In this document: one piece after another, positions 45,909 to 58,941 of the stretch | Layout: each line of letters opens with the position of its first letter | How positions within the stretch are numbered: position 1 is the stretch's first letter | Origin: Ligustrum vulgare | Lineage: Eukaryota > Streptophyta > Magnoliopsida > Lamiales > Oleaceae | Reading direction: 5' to 3' | Length of the DNA stretch: 64,000 nucleotides | Assembly (NCBI GenBank): GCA_963555705.1 | Contig: OY743189.1 | Location: forward strand, 7,023,501-7,087,500 | Notes under the pieces: model-generated | What the model saw: the letters and a program-made list of their open reading frames with translations, nothing else | The model's database searches: none | What the model was told of the DNA's origin: nothing | Made by a program: the position numbers and the translations under genes

Positions 45909-47580
45909 AATTGCAAACTTGGCATAAACGAATGATGATCAATAGAGAGAGGAGTAAATTTTAGCAAAAACGGATGTCTGGAAAATAATTTAGAATAGTC
46001 ATCACAAGAGCAAATGAGAGAGGGATTCTGGTTCATTTGTATTGAGGAACATGTGAAGTTCAGTTTTGATTTTTCGAGAAAAAAGTGCAATGTGAAACTT
46101 AAAATAAGAGCACCATCATTTCAACCTTACACAATGCTAAGAAGTCAGAGTACAAAGCAATTAATAAAGAATCTTACTTCTCAAGCTTTATATAGACACT
46201 TGTAGCAGCACGATATAGATCAAAGGCCATTTGTTCCTTTCCATCCTCTTCAAGAGCATCACAAGCATCGGTGTAAAGCTGAATAGCTTCCTCAGGTGCA
46301 ATATCTTCTAAAGCACTTTAAGAAACACAGCAGTTTTATGAAAATCAACTATTACAAATAGAGAATTGAACTTAATGTAGATATTAAGTAAAAAGGTTAG
46401 AACATATAGAGAAGTAGCGGCAAAAAAGATTGAAATTCAAGTATTTCACTCTCAAAATATTACAACATGCACTTAATTGATGTTTCAAAACATCAAACAT
46501 CATTATAACATTGTCTTTACCAGATCAAGCAATCTGCAATTTTGCACAACTTAAAAATCATAATGTCTAATTAATATACAGTCATACGACATATATATAT
46601 GACAAAGAATAATTATAACAAATTGTCTATCAAATGAAGGAATTCCTCAAAATGTAATATTGCAGGCATAAATACTACTACGACCAGAAGAGAGCATAGC
46701 ATTTCATACCGAGCACCCTTTGCAAGTGCGTCTGATGCAGGTTGTGACCTTCCACACTCAGTATACAATTCAGATGCATGTCGAGAAAATTCAGACACTT
46801 CTTTCCAGTTGCCTACTTCCTTTGCAAGAACAGCTGCAGATTCCATATGCTTCGCGGCATCCCAAGGCCTGACTCGCTCGTCAAGGTTTCCAACATTATA
46901 CAACAAGATAGTATATAAATCCATTAGATTACTTGTATTAATTGAAGGATAAAAAACTTGGATACGAAGAGAGCATTTCTTGTCCTCTCGCAGCTTTCTC
47001 AAATGCCTCTTTTGCTTTCTCATATTTTTTCGCCAGCCTATAAGCATTTGCTGCCACATAAGAATGAAACACATTTGAACTAATAAAAAAAATCGCATAC
47101 ATAAAATTGCTCCAAATATAATTCCTTTTCTTTAACCTCATATACGTTACATCAAACATACCCGCCTGCTCATACAGAACTGTGGCACCCTTCCAATCTG
47201 CAGTCCATCTTGTCATACTGAGTTTTGTTCTATAAAATTAAATGGAAAAAATACAAGGAAAAAAAGAAAGAATTTTTAACATAATTAGTCTACTATTTGA
47301 CTTAAGGAAACGATCATATTGAACATAAAACTGACACTGGTTTCTACTCGGATTTAGATCAATTATTTGATTGATTGCCTCATATAACAATATTTTAGGA
47401 TATTGAAGCCCCCGAACAACATAATCATCCAGCGTAATGCAGTTATTATATAAAATTAATCAATATAAACTCGATAAAAAGTTCAGATTAACTGTAAATT
47501 ATATCTAATAAAATAGAAAAGAGTAAAACTGACAGTTTATCGGCTTTGGCGATCAACTTGTCTGGATTGGAATTGGCCAT
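42658..47580 (-). CDS. GSNAP: Gamma-soluble NSF attachment protein (gamma-SNAP)
   Basis: Adaptor that links NSF ATPase to SNARE complexes for disassembly after membrane fusion. It is cytosolic and membrane-peripheral. Exons on the minus strand: 47580-47534, 47229-47162, 47050-46966, 46868-46710, 46315-46178, 45496-45418, 44294-44215, 43359-43230, 42759-42658. They total 888 nt (295 aa plus stop), all with GT-AG borders and consistent phase. It starts MANSNPDKLIAKADKL and continues through TPR-like helical repeats (GATVLYEQA, SPWDAAKHMESAAVLAKE, YTECGRSQPASDALAKGARA, CKAYLSAIIVYLYAHDFQQA). It ends with the acidic LDEDDLT tail known for SNAP proteins to contact NSF. Length and wording fit plant gamma-SNAP rather than alpha-SNAP. 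Introns hold a (GA)n tract and a CCGGTT-rich repeat. No defect seen. Confidence 0.95.
44735..45150. repeat. CCGGTT-rich dispersed repeat in gamma-SNAP intron 6
   Basis: Repeated GGTTCAACCAGGAAAAT and AACCGGTTCGACC words, in the opposite orientation to copies at 18640 and 20795. It lies wholly within an intron. Confidence 0.5.
45842..45902. repeat. (GA)n microsatellite in gamma-SNAP intron 5
   Basis: About 30 uninterrupted GA dinucleotides on the plus strand, hence (TC)n in the transcript of the minus-strand gene. Confidence 0.97.
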
Positions 47581-47897
47581 GGCTCATAGACTGATGAAGT
47601 CCTTCTTGGGTCGAAGCTTCTTTCTTTGCGTTTAGGTACTCCAATTGCAATCCTCGCCAAGAAGAAACAACTTTTAAGAAATGAGAAAACTTGCGCCCTT
47701 GGTCCCCAATCTATTGTTCTATCTGGGACGAGGTCCCTAACTATTAAAAAGAAACAAGTTGGTATTAGTACTAGTCTCAAGTATCTATTTTGGGGCTAAA
47801 AATTACGCCAATGGATTCTGAAGTCTTAAGTAACTATATCAACGGGCACCGACTTTATTTTCTTATTATAGTAGTATAGTTAAGTTTATAATAACTA

Positions 47898-48178
47898 CTC
47901 CATCTGTCCTATAATGAGAGTCCTTTGCCCATTAAGAAATGTCAATTAATGATGTTAAAAAAATAAGTTTTACAATTCATTTTTCTAATATACCCTTAAT
48001 AAATTTTGTAGTTTCCCACAAAATTGAAAGAGTATAAATTAATTTAGACTAATAAAAAAATATTAAATAAAGATAAAATGGGACATAAAATATTAACTTC
48101 ACTCTAAAAAAAAAGTGAATTATCTTTTTGAGACGGACGAAAAAGAAAAAGTAGATCATCTTTGTGGGACGGAGGGAG
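47898..48178. mobile_element. Stowaway-like MITE (Tc1/mariner)
   Basis: 281 bp flanked by TA (47896-47897 and 48179-48180). Ends are CTCCATCTGTCCTATAA and rc CTCCCTCCGTCCCACAA, matching the Stowaway terminal consensus CTCCCTCCGT. It sits about 320 bp upstream of the gamma-SNAP start codon, in the likely promoter region. It has no coding capacity. Confidence 0.88.
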
Positions 48179-48243
48179 TATTTCACTTAGGCATGAACAA
48201 ACGGCCATGTTGGGTCGGTTTTGGCCCAAGCCGGACCCGAAAC

Positions 48244-48360
48244 CAGGGACGGAGCCAGAAATTAATGTCAGTGCGGGCAAAAAAATTTCGAGGTAGAAGG
48301 GGGCTGAATGGGGTTCGAGGGCAACGCCCTCGAAAACTTTTTTCATGGGAAAAAAATTAA
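48244..48360 (+). mobile_element. Tip100-like hAT terminal fragment
   Basis: CAGGGACGGAGCCAGAA is the characteristic Tip100-group hAT end (CAGGGGCGGAGCCAG), followed by a GGGGTTCGAGGGC stretch typical of these ends. No opposite end or transposase was found before 48585, so it is a remnant. Confidence 0.6.
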
Positions 48361-49695
48361 AATAAAGAGGAGTTTAATTTCATAAATGATAAGTAAACAA
48401 ATTTTAACTTACAAGTAACATATAAAACTTCAATTTCTCAAAAGATGAGTATCAAGAAATTAACTTCACAAACTACAAATCTCAAATTAAATCAATTGAA
48501 GTCAAATAATTTTGAAATTTTTTTGGACCAAATTATTTGAACTGAGAAATGGACAGGCCCAAATGTGTGAACTCAATTTTTTTTTGGGGATTTCGCACTG
48601 ATACCCATGAATGAAACTCTATTTATGGAGAATATTAGTATCAAGAATTACTTTGATTAAATACCATCTTACCTTTAAAATATTTGTAAATATATCATCC
48701 AGTATCTCGTGTTAAAGAAATTGCAATAATTTAATATTTATTTATTAATTAGTTACAACATTAGACTGATCAAATTGTAACCGTCAAACATTATCCTGTA
48801 ATCCCACTAATTTCGTTACCATGGGTCCTCCATCATCGCTGCACTTAGTTGGGACAGAATATTCAGATTTCACAGCAGACTGTAACATTCATTTTCATCC
48901 CTGCAAACCATGATAAGCTCAGATTTTGTATTATACGGTCTGTGAACTTTATCCTATAGTCAATGATCAAATAACTTGCCTGGTGAATTCATCCAAGATT
49001 ATTGTTTGAGAATTGAATAAAGAAGCCTGCAAACTCCGTAACTGATTATTCATAATCATTCGTTGCCGTTGAAAAGCTCAAATGCATAACCGCTAAAAGA
49101 ACGCGATGCTTTTCAGTTATATTGAGCGAGTGAATCTTCATCAAAGTACACAATACATTCTGCTACATCATGCTATCACAGGCTGTGTTCAAATATTGAA
49201 GTTAAAAAATAACACTGCCTTTGTACTGTTGAAACGTGAGAATATCGAATTGATTTTTGCTGGGGGAGTAATTGTCATATCAATAGTTTCTTTCCATTGT
49301 TACAGGTATGCTTATTACCATTAATAGTCGATGGATTAGATTGACGTTATCGTGTGGTAAACTGGTTATACATTGATGCCTGATTTTGCATTGTAAGTAG
49401 CGTACACAGTCCTGTAAATAATTTTGTTTTATTGAACTGAAACTTGACACCAAATTATTTTACTATATGTATGGAATTTAATATTTGATAAAAGAACATG
49501 TAGTCCGTGTCTTTGTTTAAACATCATCTTGCCTTCAATATAGTTACAGTGATCTGTGTTATGAAACTTACTCCATTGACAGTGTTGTTACATATTTGGG
49601 TCGCAAGTATATGAGATCTTCACACTTGAATCCAGTAAATATGTTATACGAAGAGTACATAAGCTAATTGTAATTAATATGTAATGATCCAGGAA
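48361..49695. other. Upstream region of the Mutator transposase pseudogene
   Basis: Non-coding. From 48586 (GGGGATTTCGCACTG after nine T) it has the look of a MULE terminus. A word at 48677-48702 resembles, in reverse orientation, one near 60016-60045. The TIRs are not resolved, so element limits are uncertain. Confidence 0.3.
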
Positions 49696-52131
49696 ATGGC
49701 TGGTTTGATGGTTTTCATGTACTTTGGAGGTGTATGGGATGACTCCAATAATTATAAAGACTACTATGTGCGTGGCCTTATAGTGCCCATGGACTGCTCG
49801 CATGACAAGTTAGTGGAGTTAATAGCTGCGCAGCTTCGACAAGAAGCTTTTAGGAATCGCTTCTTATTAAACTATCAGGTATTTGAACAGGGTCCTCTCA
49901 TACCAATTTCAGATGATACATCACTGGATTTTTATATTCAATTGAAGAGGGGAGAAAATGATAAGAGAACCTATCCTATATGTGTTGATATTTTACCTAA
50001 TGAAGAAATGGAGTATTGTGATACCACATTGTCAGATGCAATAACCGTGGATAGGAACGCTGGTGTAGTACATCACAACATAGATAACGAGTATGATGAA
50101 TTGGCATATGAGTGGGACCAAAGAAACCCTAGTATTGAAGAAATGGGAATGGAGTTATCTGAATATATAAATATACAGGTGGATGAATCAGATGAATTGA
50201 TGTCTCAAGTAATTTCGACCCCTAATATTGAAGAGGTTAGGAAAGGATCTATTTTCAAGAGCAAGGAGATACTTATCGCTACTATCTCGATGCTGGCAAT
50301 ACGGAATAGATTCCAATATAAAGTACTGAAGTCGGACTGCAAGTTTTATTGGCTAAAGTGCCATGAAGAAGGGTGTGATTGGTTATTCAAGTCATCAAGA
50401 ACAGACTCGAGAGGAAATTTTAAGATAAGAGAAATGAATAACATACATACGTGCTCTATGGACTCTGCCTTGGGCTATCATAGGCAGGCTACTAGTTTCG
50501 TGATTACTGTTTTTATAAAGCACAAGTTTCTCTCTTCGAGAAGAATTTATACTCCCATCGACATAGTAGATGACATGAAGCATTCATATGGTATCAATGT
50601 TAGTTACGACAAGGCTTGGAGAGCACGTGAGCGTGCGATAAGGATTATTAGAGGTGATTCAGACGAGTCATATGGAAACCTTCCAGCCTATATGCATAGG
50701 TTGGAAGTTGTTAATCCTGGTTCTTATACTAGAATTGAAATTGATGCTAAAGGGCGGTTTTTGTTTAGTTTTGTGGCGTTGGGGGCCTCTATAGCTGGGT
50801 GGAAGCATTGCAAACCTGTAATCGTAGTTGATGGTACATTCTTAACGAGTCGAAATGGTGGTACTCTTTTCACAGCATCCACACAGGATGCGAATAATAA
50901 CATATTCATTCTTGCTTTTGGAGTAGGTGATGCTAAAAACAACAATGCTTGGGAGTGGTTCATGTTAAGATTAAAAGAAGCATATGGCGATCGAGATGAT
51001 CTGTGCATTGTGTCTGATCGGCATGGTAGTAATGCTCACGCAGTTGATACTATATACCCAAATGCTCTTCATGGAGCTTGTACTTACCACTTGTTACAAG
51101 ATTTGAAGAAGGAGTTTGGGAAGAGGGGTAAAGGGATGAGAGTACCATTTAATGCTGCATCGAGAGCATACACAATACCTGAATTTCATGAGAACATGAT
51201 TAAGTTGGATTCAATTCACAAAGGAATCAGAGGATACTTGGTATGACTATTTACTATGTAAATTGTATTATCTTAGTAATAATTTGAAAATATTTGTTAT
51301 GACTTTAATATATACCTGCAGGAGGCAATAGGTTTTGAGAGGTGGTCCAAAGCGCATATGACTAAGAATAGGTTCTCTACTATGACATCCAACATCGCAT
51401 AATCTGTGAACTCTGCCATTAAACATGCGAAGAATTACCCCATCGAAGCACTATATGAGTGCTTAAGGTGTACATTTCAAAGATGGTTTTTTCAAAATCT
51501 ATGTGATGCTAAATCTACGTTCACAATTCTTGCAACACGTTACGATAAAATGTTGAAGGATAGAATCAGATTGTCGAGACGATATCGGGTAAAAAAATGC
51601 AAATTTTGAAATACGACCAGCTTAATGAATATTGTTATAATAAAATTATTCTTGCAGGTGCAGCCTTCGAGCGACAAGGTATACCAAGTGATTGATGAAA
51701 CATCATCATATGTTGTGGATATTGAGAATAGGTCTTGTACTTGTCGTCGATTTCAGTTGGACTAAATACCATGTCCACATGCAGTACCAGTCATCGCTAG
51801 CCGAAACTTCAAGTTATCCGATTATTGCTCAAAATATTTCAGTAAAGAAGCTTACCTTGCTGCATATTCGGGTAATGTGTATCCTCTTGGAAACAAAGAG
51901 GAATGGATCACACCAATTGAGATTAAGCAACAAACAGTGCTTCCACCGATTTGCAAGCGTAGCCCTGGAAGACCAAAAGAGAGTAGGTTCAAATCTTGTT
52001 TGGAGTACAAGAAGAGTTCTCGTTGTGGGAGGTGCAATGCACTTGGTCACAACACCAGGACTTGCCGTAATTCCAACGGTGATAGCCATAGTAAAAGTAA
52101 CAAAAGAAAGAGGCCTCCAATAGGGAAATAA
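49696..52131 (+). pseudogene. Mutator-like (MURA) transposase, two internal stops
   Basis: Three exons, 49696-51240, 51322-51588 and 51658-52131, joined by GT-AG introns in phase. N-terminal part (MAGLMVFMYFGGVWDD), a MuDR-type DNA-binding region with HTC (about residues 190-260), and a MULE transposase core with catalytic D379 (VVDGTFL) and D441 (IVSDRHGS) and a CTYHLL motif. Then SWIM zinc finger CTCRRFQLD...PCPHA, C-terminal knuckle CGRCNALGHNTRTC, and basic end KSNKRKRPPIGK. A TAA at 51400-51402 interrupts SNIA-SVNSAIK. Another at 51763-51765 falls between the SWIM Cys and His ligands. Start chosen at the ATG after a likely 5'-UTR acceptor (CCAG). It would cut and paste MULEs, but this copy is inactive unless read through. 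The Ulp1-like gene faces it tail to tail. Confidence 0.88.
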
Positions 52132-53778
52132 GAGGTATAATAATTAAATGTATTTATTAACTACCATTACATGTGTTTGAATTTCTAAATTTCCTGAGCA
52201 CGTGCTTGATGTGTAAACAGGTGATTGGATTCATTGAGATTGGGAAAAGATGCCAACGATTTCATCCATTTTGAACCGCTTTGACCTCGTGGGTAGCATC
52301 CGTACATAAATAAAGATCTTCCCTAAAAAGCTAAATAAATGATGACTTGTGTTTTATAATGTCGATTTGGGTTTTCCATATTTTACTTTAGTCGTGGTTT
52401 ATTTTTTTTCTTTTGCTATGTTTTGTTGTGACGATACAAGTTCATCATGAATTAGTTTCAGTCTACATACTATGGGATTCCGGAATAAATATGAAAAAAT
52501 TCTTGGATGATATTTCCTAAATGAAATGTGGTTCTATTTTATTTTTAAAAATTTTTTGTAACAGTTGATCTGTTAGTGTGAATAATTGTTATTTAATATT
52601 TTGTACATATACATTCTACTATTTATATATCTATATAGCACACTGTTTCCAGTGGAATAGTGCATCAAGGCATCAAGAATTCTGGTGGAAATGTATTATC
52701 ATTAACGTGAATGGGAAAAAATGGGCACCAGTTTATCCCATTAACATTTGAAATTTGGAATTGATTTAATTGTTAAGTCATGTTGCAATTGATTTCATTG
52801 TTTGAGTGCATCAATGTAATGTAAGCCTTCAAAAACTGAATTATAGTGCAATCTATAATAAAACAATGAAAGCAAATGTACCACAAAAATGTTGTAATGT
52901 ATAATTGCATTGTTGGTGTTTTATGAAGTTCAGAAAAATGGGTGCTGAATCCATTTTGTTTGTATGAAGTTATGTAAAACTTCTATGGTGCTGTAAATAA
53001 TACGATAGTGCGTACATATCTCGAATAAAGAATAGTTACATAATGGAATATGAATTGAAAACTATCAAACTGGAGTAATCTACAATAGCTTCTATATTCA
53101 TTTACAATTAGACATTTTTTTTAAAAAAATTGTTTATGGCCTCCATAACTTGTATTGTTCCAGTCATCAGATGATCACCAATTGGTTGCAAGATTTGCAA
53201 ATTATGGCTTGTTACATTTCATTTTATGTTTTTTTTTTTTTTGAAAATGTAAGAGCGTTACTGCTTAAATTCTGTTGCAATCTGAATGCTTCACTGTAAT
53301 GCACTTATACTATTTCTAGTGGTTGCATTAGAAAGCAACTGAAGTTGCATAATCACATTCCTGTGCAAATAATCATGTCATCCCACTATAAAGTTGGGAT
53401 CTTGTGACATATGTAATCCTTAAAAATTGTCTACATTACATCACACGCCCATTCCTATTAAAATATAACACAATTAATGTTGACAAGTAGAATTTCAGAG
53501 ACAAGAGTTATCATGTGCAATTGAATACATACAGAAATCATTCTCAACAATTCTGGTTCAAATTTAAATGGCATGGAAGGAAAATTATTTGAATGAATTT
53601 AAATATGGTCGGCTTTATTCATCGTGAAAAGTTATTGCATACATTGAATATCAAAAGAAATTAAGGACAGATCTAATGACCGATGATGGTCAATGATATA
53701 TACATAAATGATGATGATTGGATAGCACTTATTTATGAATTATTTTACACTTCCATAACCAGAATGTAAAAACTGTAA
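52132..53778. other. Spacer between the convergent transposase and Ulp1-like pseudogenes
   Basis: AT-rich, no frame with domain content. It probably holds the 3' UTRs of both genes. Confidence 0.5.
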
Positions 53779-56700
53779 CTAGCTCCTCAGGGACTTGGCT
53801 CCTTTGCCATTAAACCATATGATGTCGGGCTCCTCCACCATATATTTGTAAAGTTGAGTAGCAATTTGTGACCGGGCAATAGCGGTGTCAAACACCATTG
53901 GCATTTCATGCATCTTATCCTCAATTATGAACTCCGCATATTTTATAACAAATATTCCACAATCTCCGCTCCATACATATATGGAGAAGTAATTAGACAT
54001 GCATAATTGCATACCCCAAAACTAAAAAAGTTAGAATATATTAAACTCTATTTTTGGTGTAGCTTACCCGTTTGCTTGTTGAGGACATCTATCAATAAAT
54101 CGACACTCAAGTGGCTTGGTGGGAAATGTCCGGACACCTGAATTCAATGATCTCGCTAGTATGGGGATGGAAACAAGCATAGCACGAATAGATGAGAAGA
54201 CAAGATTGTTTTTTATTATTCATGTATATGAATTGTAAATTTCAAGTCTCCATTTAACCATGTCAAAATGTGCTAGTATCCAATGCCTAGAGGACTTCAT
54301 CCACATTGGAACAAGTACATGATCTACTTGTGACCATGGAGTGTTAAATGCAATCTTTCTACCCTTGGTGTATGCGAACAACGATTCATGCTTTTGCAAT
54401 TCCTGAGTGGCATTCATAAGATCGTTGGAGATCCCTCTGATTTTGACGTCAAAGTTACAGTCGGTAGTTGTGGCTCGAAATTCGGAACCACTCCTCAGTT
54501 TCAGCAGCATTCAGATGAAGTAAAAGGCAGCATCAATATGCTACAGACAATTCAGTGAAATATATAGATTATTGTCATTTAACGGTTGAAGACTTCATTT
54601 ACAAATAATGATGTGTAAGTGCATAATGGTTACCGAGTCATTCAGAGGCCGAGCAACTTCACATAGGTCATGCCACCACATATTGGAGTATATTGTTATT
54701 GGGCCTAACTTTGTCTCTTCGTTAATCTCAATGACCTTAGTGTTAAGTTCCATCTTCCTAAATGGACAAACACACCGAATTGTGAGTCATGACGTAAATA
54801 AATTCTAATGTTTTATTAAGACATGTAATGTGGATACACACACGCATGGTGGATGTAAATGGATATAGAACTAGTTACCCATTACTATGTTTGAGACAGT
54901 TACGGTAGAAGATGTCGAATTTGGTAATGTCTGCATCTGATGGAGGGTCCAGGCATGTCTTATATGAAAAACAACAATCATTGCCTTGCGTCAGTTTGAC
55001 ATCGCATGCTTCAGTGTTCATATATGCATTAGGTGGTTTGATGGATCTTACTTCTGGGCTAAAACCTTCTTCTAAGTGAAATTGAATTGGAGAAATCTGC
55101 TATCATATATAGGATTATTGAGATAACCATCTGAGAAGCAAATGTATTAATGGCATTAGTATCAAAACATAAAGACGTGGCTAATTTATTACCTGCCTAA
55201 CTTTGACAGGATCTGGTCTCAAATTTTTAAATGGTGTGATCCCAACTGTTGAATTTGTACCATTATCATTTTTAGTTTTTGTAGTGAATCGATGATCAGC
55301 CGAATGAAAACCATTAGTGTGTTGCTGCTCAGACTCAAGGCTGCGTTTATTTGTATGCATCTCACTGAAGCTCATTTTCTCGGGATTGCTTTTACTTGAT
55401 AGCTGGGGATGAAAAGTACAAAGAGAAAATCAGCACAATCATCTTTTTGATGGACATGTGTATATGTTATGCAATGGTTATGTTTGGGGGAAAATAATTC
55501 ACAAGTGCAAAAGCAAAAACCTTTTCAAATGCTAGATCATCCATATCCTTTAAAAATCTACTGGTTAGCACTAGCCCGTCGTCTAAAATGACAGCATCAT
55601 CTTCGATGGAAAACTCAGGTCCAAGGTCAAAAGAGGGTGACGGGATGGGGGAATTATAGGATTCATATAAGTTTGGAGTACTGTGAACAATATTTGGCCA
55701 AGTTGAGCTTCCAACAGATCCCTGATCCACAACACATCAGGCCAGATTGAGCTAAATGATTCCTCTTTCAATTATTTGAATAATTTCAAGCAAGCATATA
55801 AACAGTAAAAAAAATCGTTGAAATAATAATTTAAAGCAATTAGTTAACTGTGGGTCAACATCTTCATGATGTACCTTGTGAAATGAAGTGGAGTGTTCTA
55901 ACGACAGACTATGTATATCTGCTTTTCTGGAGGATTCACTGCTAGGAGCCTTTATCCGTGCTGAATCAGGTGTATGCAACTAACCATGCAGAATCAATGA
56001 TGAATTGAATGGGGAAGATGTGAACGATAGATGTAGGGTTGAAAAATTAAACTTGAAAAAATATTCCAGAATGCTCCTACATAAATCAGGGCATGTAATT
56101 ATGCTTATGCTGAAAAATTTATGTGCGTGTAATTAGAACTTCTAAATACCTTATTGTAAGATGAGACATCAGGTGACTGGCCTATATTCTTGCTGTTGCA
56201 GTCATAAGGAACTGCATTATCTGTTTGGTCCAATGGATTCCTGTTGATGCCCATTTTTTCCTCACTCACGTTAATGCCTAACTCTTTTCCACAAGAATTT
56301 ATGATGCTTTCATGTACTATTCCACTGGCAGCAGTGTGCTGCATAGATATATAAATATAGAATGTAAATGTACAATTATTAAGAACGTGTTACTTAAAGG
56401 GTGTATAATGGAAAATGACACCTACTTGGAATGTGTAAAAATTGTTCTTCCCTACATGACATTGCCCTGTTTTTATGTTTGCCTTGTTATCTGGTGTTGA
56501 TGTATGTCCAGTTTCAAATGATTTTACCTGATTGCTAAATACCTGTGAAGACCTGGAACTCCACAACTGTGCACAAAACAATTGCATTAGAAAGACCTTA
56601 CCATGTAAATGAATAATTTAGTGTATATATTTCATGGTAAAACCTTTGTTGAAGATTTTATCTCATCCTGATGCTTGTTCATATTGTTGCTATATCTCTG

Positions 56701-58941
56701 AATCATTCTAGATTCACATGCCTACAAAAAATTCAAACAATGATTATATATGTATGAAATGCGTAGATGAACCATGTAAAAAAATTAAAGCTGGAATTAT
56801 GAATATATGAATCAATATAGACTTATAGTATACATTTTCCTTGGTCTCGATATTTGTACGGCGCATAGTCACAGGTTTGGTTGCACACGTGGCTTTTATG
56901 CCCTCAAGTATCTGTGCAATTTGGCTATGGAGATATTTTTGTAATTGCTCGACTTCCATCCTTACAATGAAGTTTTCACAAGCTAATTTCGAGTGTTCCC
57001 GTGCAAGGATGTCTAGCTTGGAAACATATTTAGAAGTACTACTTGCGGGACCCTGAAATGATGCATCCATGTGGGCAAGTCATTAATAAAATACTGCATT
57101 TACGAAGTACAGTGAATGAATGCATAATTAAAAATCAAAACACATTAACATGGCTAAGTGGAACAGGTAAGGTATTAGTTACAGCTGGTGAGTCAGACTT
57201 TGATCCATTTGATGATGGACGGTCTGGTACATCAGTGCAGCCAAATAAAAAATCTGATGAGTTAGTGTCACGAGTGTGGGACGATTCTCCTGGGAACTGA
57301 TGATGCATGACAGCTGGGTGTTCATTCACAATCCAATCTTCATCATCATCATTTGAGTCCAGATCATACACTATATCTTTCCCTTTTCGCGAATCTTGAT
57401 CGGTATTGGAGTTGGCTCGTTGAATGTGGTCACGTATGACAATGGATCCTGATTTATTGCTGGGAATATGATTTTTAGCAACATCGTTGTTTATAACATG
57501 TTCATTGAAGCGAGGAACAGGTGGTATTGTACTGTGAGAACTCTGTGATTAAGTTTTGGATAGGAAGGAGGAGGCATTACGAAGTCATCATCATCAACAT
57601 GTATGCAATGTGGTGCCATTTTTTTGGAGTTACATTTTTTAGCAGCCAACTCTTGCTTCAGTGACACATAATAGGAATCTAATGCTTCTGCCACTTGAGG
57701 TGCTAGCTTCACAACTCGTAACTGTGCAGAGAAAATATGAATAAATAGATGTTTCAGACATGATTATGAAAAGTGATACTGTCAACTTTGTCACGTCATG
57801 ACATGGCTGAGCATAATGAAAAAGACATATATAAATGTATGTACTCACGTTGGGATGGAGAAAAATATCGGTTGCCATGTTTAGAGGAGGAACATCGTTA
57901 TCGACTTCTGAAGACCAATTGAGGATCCTCGATCTCCTACTGGAAACTTGCAGCAGATCTTGCCTTCAAGAATTGGAAGGACTTCATAGATCCAAACTTG
58001 AAAAGCGATGACAAACCCATTCAATCTATAACTCATTGTAGGCTTTCCTTCACCTTCGATTGTAGTCTGCTTGTTCCTTAATGCTGACTTGAGTGATGAG
58101 AGTGTCCGTTTGAATATGTCCTTACCCCATGGATATTGTTTTATGTCAATGAAGTCGACTAGGACAAGTAACCTTTCATCCACACACCTCTCATAAGCTG
58201 TGTTAAACATTAAATGTGTTAGTAGGAACAATATCCCAACTATAACGACATCCCGAGTGTTACAATCCGACATGGTATTGAACAACTCAAACACATCGTC
58301 ATTTGTAATATAAGGTAGGTGGCTGAAGTACTCCACCCTCAGTCTGCAATACTTATGATTGTGGTGTGCTCGATTGTCATCCCCAAAGCATCGAAGACCA
58401 GTAATCAAGTAAAAGTCATCAATTCCGAACTTGACAATATCATTGCCAATGGAAAACCAGATCTCGTCGTCGTTTGGTTGGTTAACCTCCCTCAATAAAA
58501 CTTGGTGAATCAACTGAGGATTCACTGCAATTTCTTGCATGTCGAGGAAAGATCCAAAACAAGTTGACCTGAACATTCGCTCCTGTTCATCCGTGAATCG
58601 TCGCTTAAGAGTTCGAGCTATGAGATCGACGGCTTCACATTGACTTTTCCTCCAAACCAGTCCTTGGGGTCAACCTTGAGCTTCCATTGCTGTATGAAGG
58701 TCATTAATGGCATATAAAATTCACCATAGATATGACTGAGAATATGGATTTATCGGTTAGTTATTTAGCAAAAAAAAAAAAAAACCAATACCTGGCTTTG
58801 AAGAGGGACTATCTTAGAGGTTTTGCACCTACGAGACGTACGAGGACCTTTATTATGTTTCCTCAAGATATTAAAAGACGATGGTTTCTTGGGAACTTTG
58901 GACGCAGACGATTTTTTTTCCTCTGATCGATAGTTTCCCAT
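53779..58941 (-). pseudogene. DUF1985-Ulp1 (C48) protease gene of a KI-type MULE, disrupted
   Basis: Multi-exon minus-strand gene. Exon 58941-58792 starts MGNYRSEEKKSSA and is basic. Exon 58689-57849 holds a DUF1985 domain (RSTCFGSFLD, QPNDDEIWFSIG, FYLITGLRC). Exons from 57721 on form a long acidic and coiled linker (DDDDFVMPPP, DLDSNDDDEDW, REHSKLACENFIVRMEVEQLQ). The C-terminal exons at 54530-54070 and about 53995-53779 give a Ulp1 peptidase (SSRHWILAHFDMVKWRLEIYNS, then WSGDCGIFVIKYAEFI). Lesions: frameshifts near 58620, 57930 and 57548, and TGA stops at 54511-54513 and 54220-54222. The residue 17 after the catalytic His, Asp in active Ulp1, is Asn here. Such proteases remove SUMO. Plant MULEs of the Kaonashi group carry captured Ulp1 genes. 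Linker exon borders are uncertain. Confidence 0.75.

Noticed and set aside
45788..46090. 100-aa minus-strand frame with a Ser-Leu repeat
   Set aside because: It is the (TC)n microsatellite translated, inside a gamma-SNAP intron.
46613..47216. Long frames 161 aa and 92 aa treated as separate genes
   Set aside because: They are gamma-SNAP exons 2-4 read through introns.
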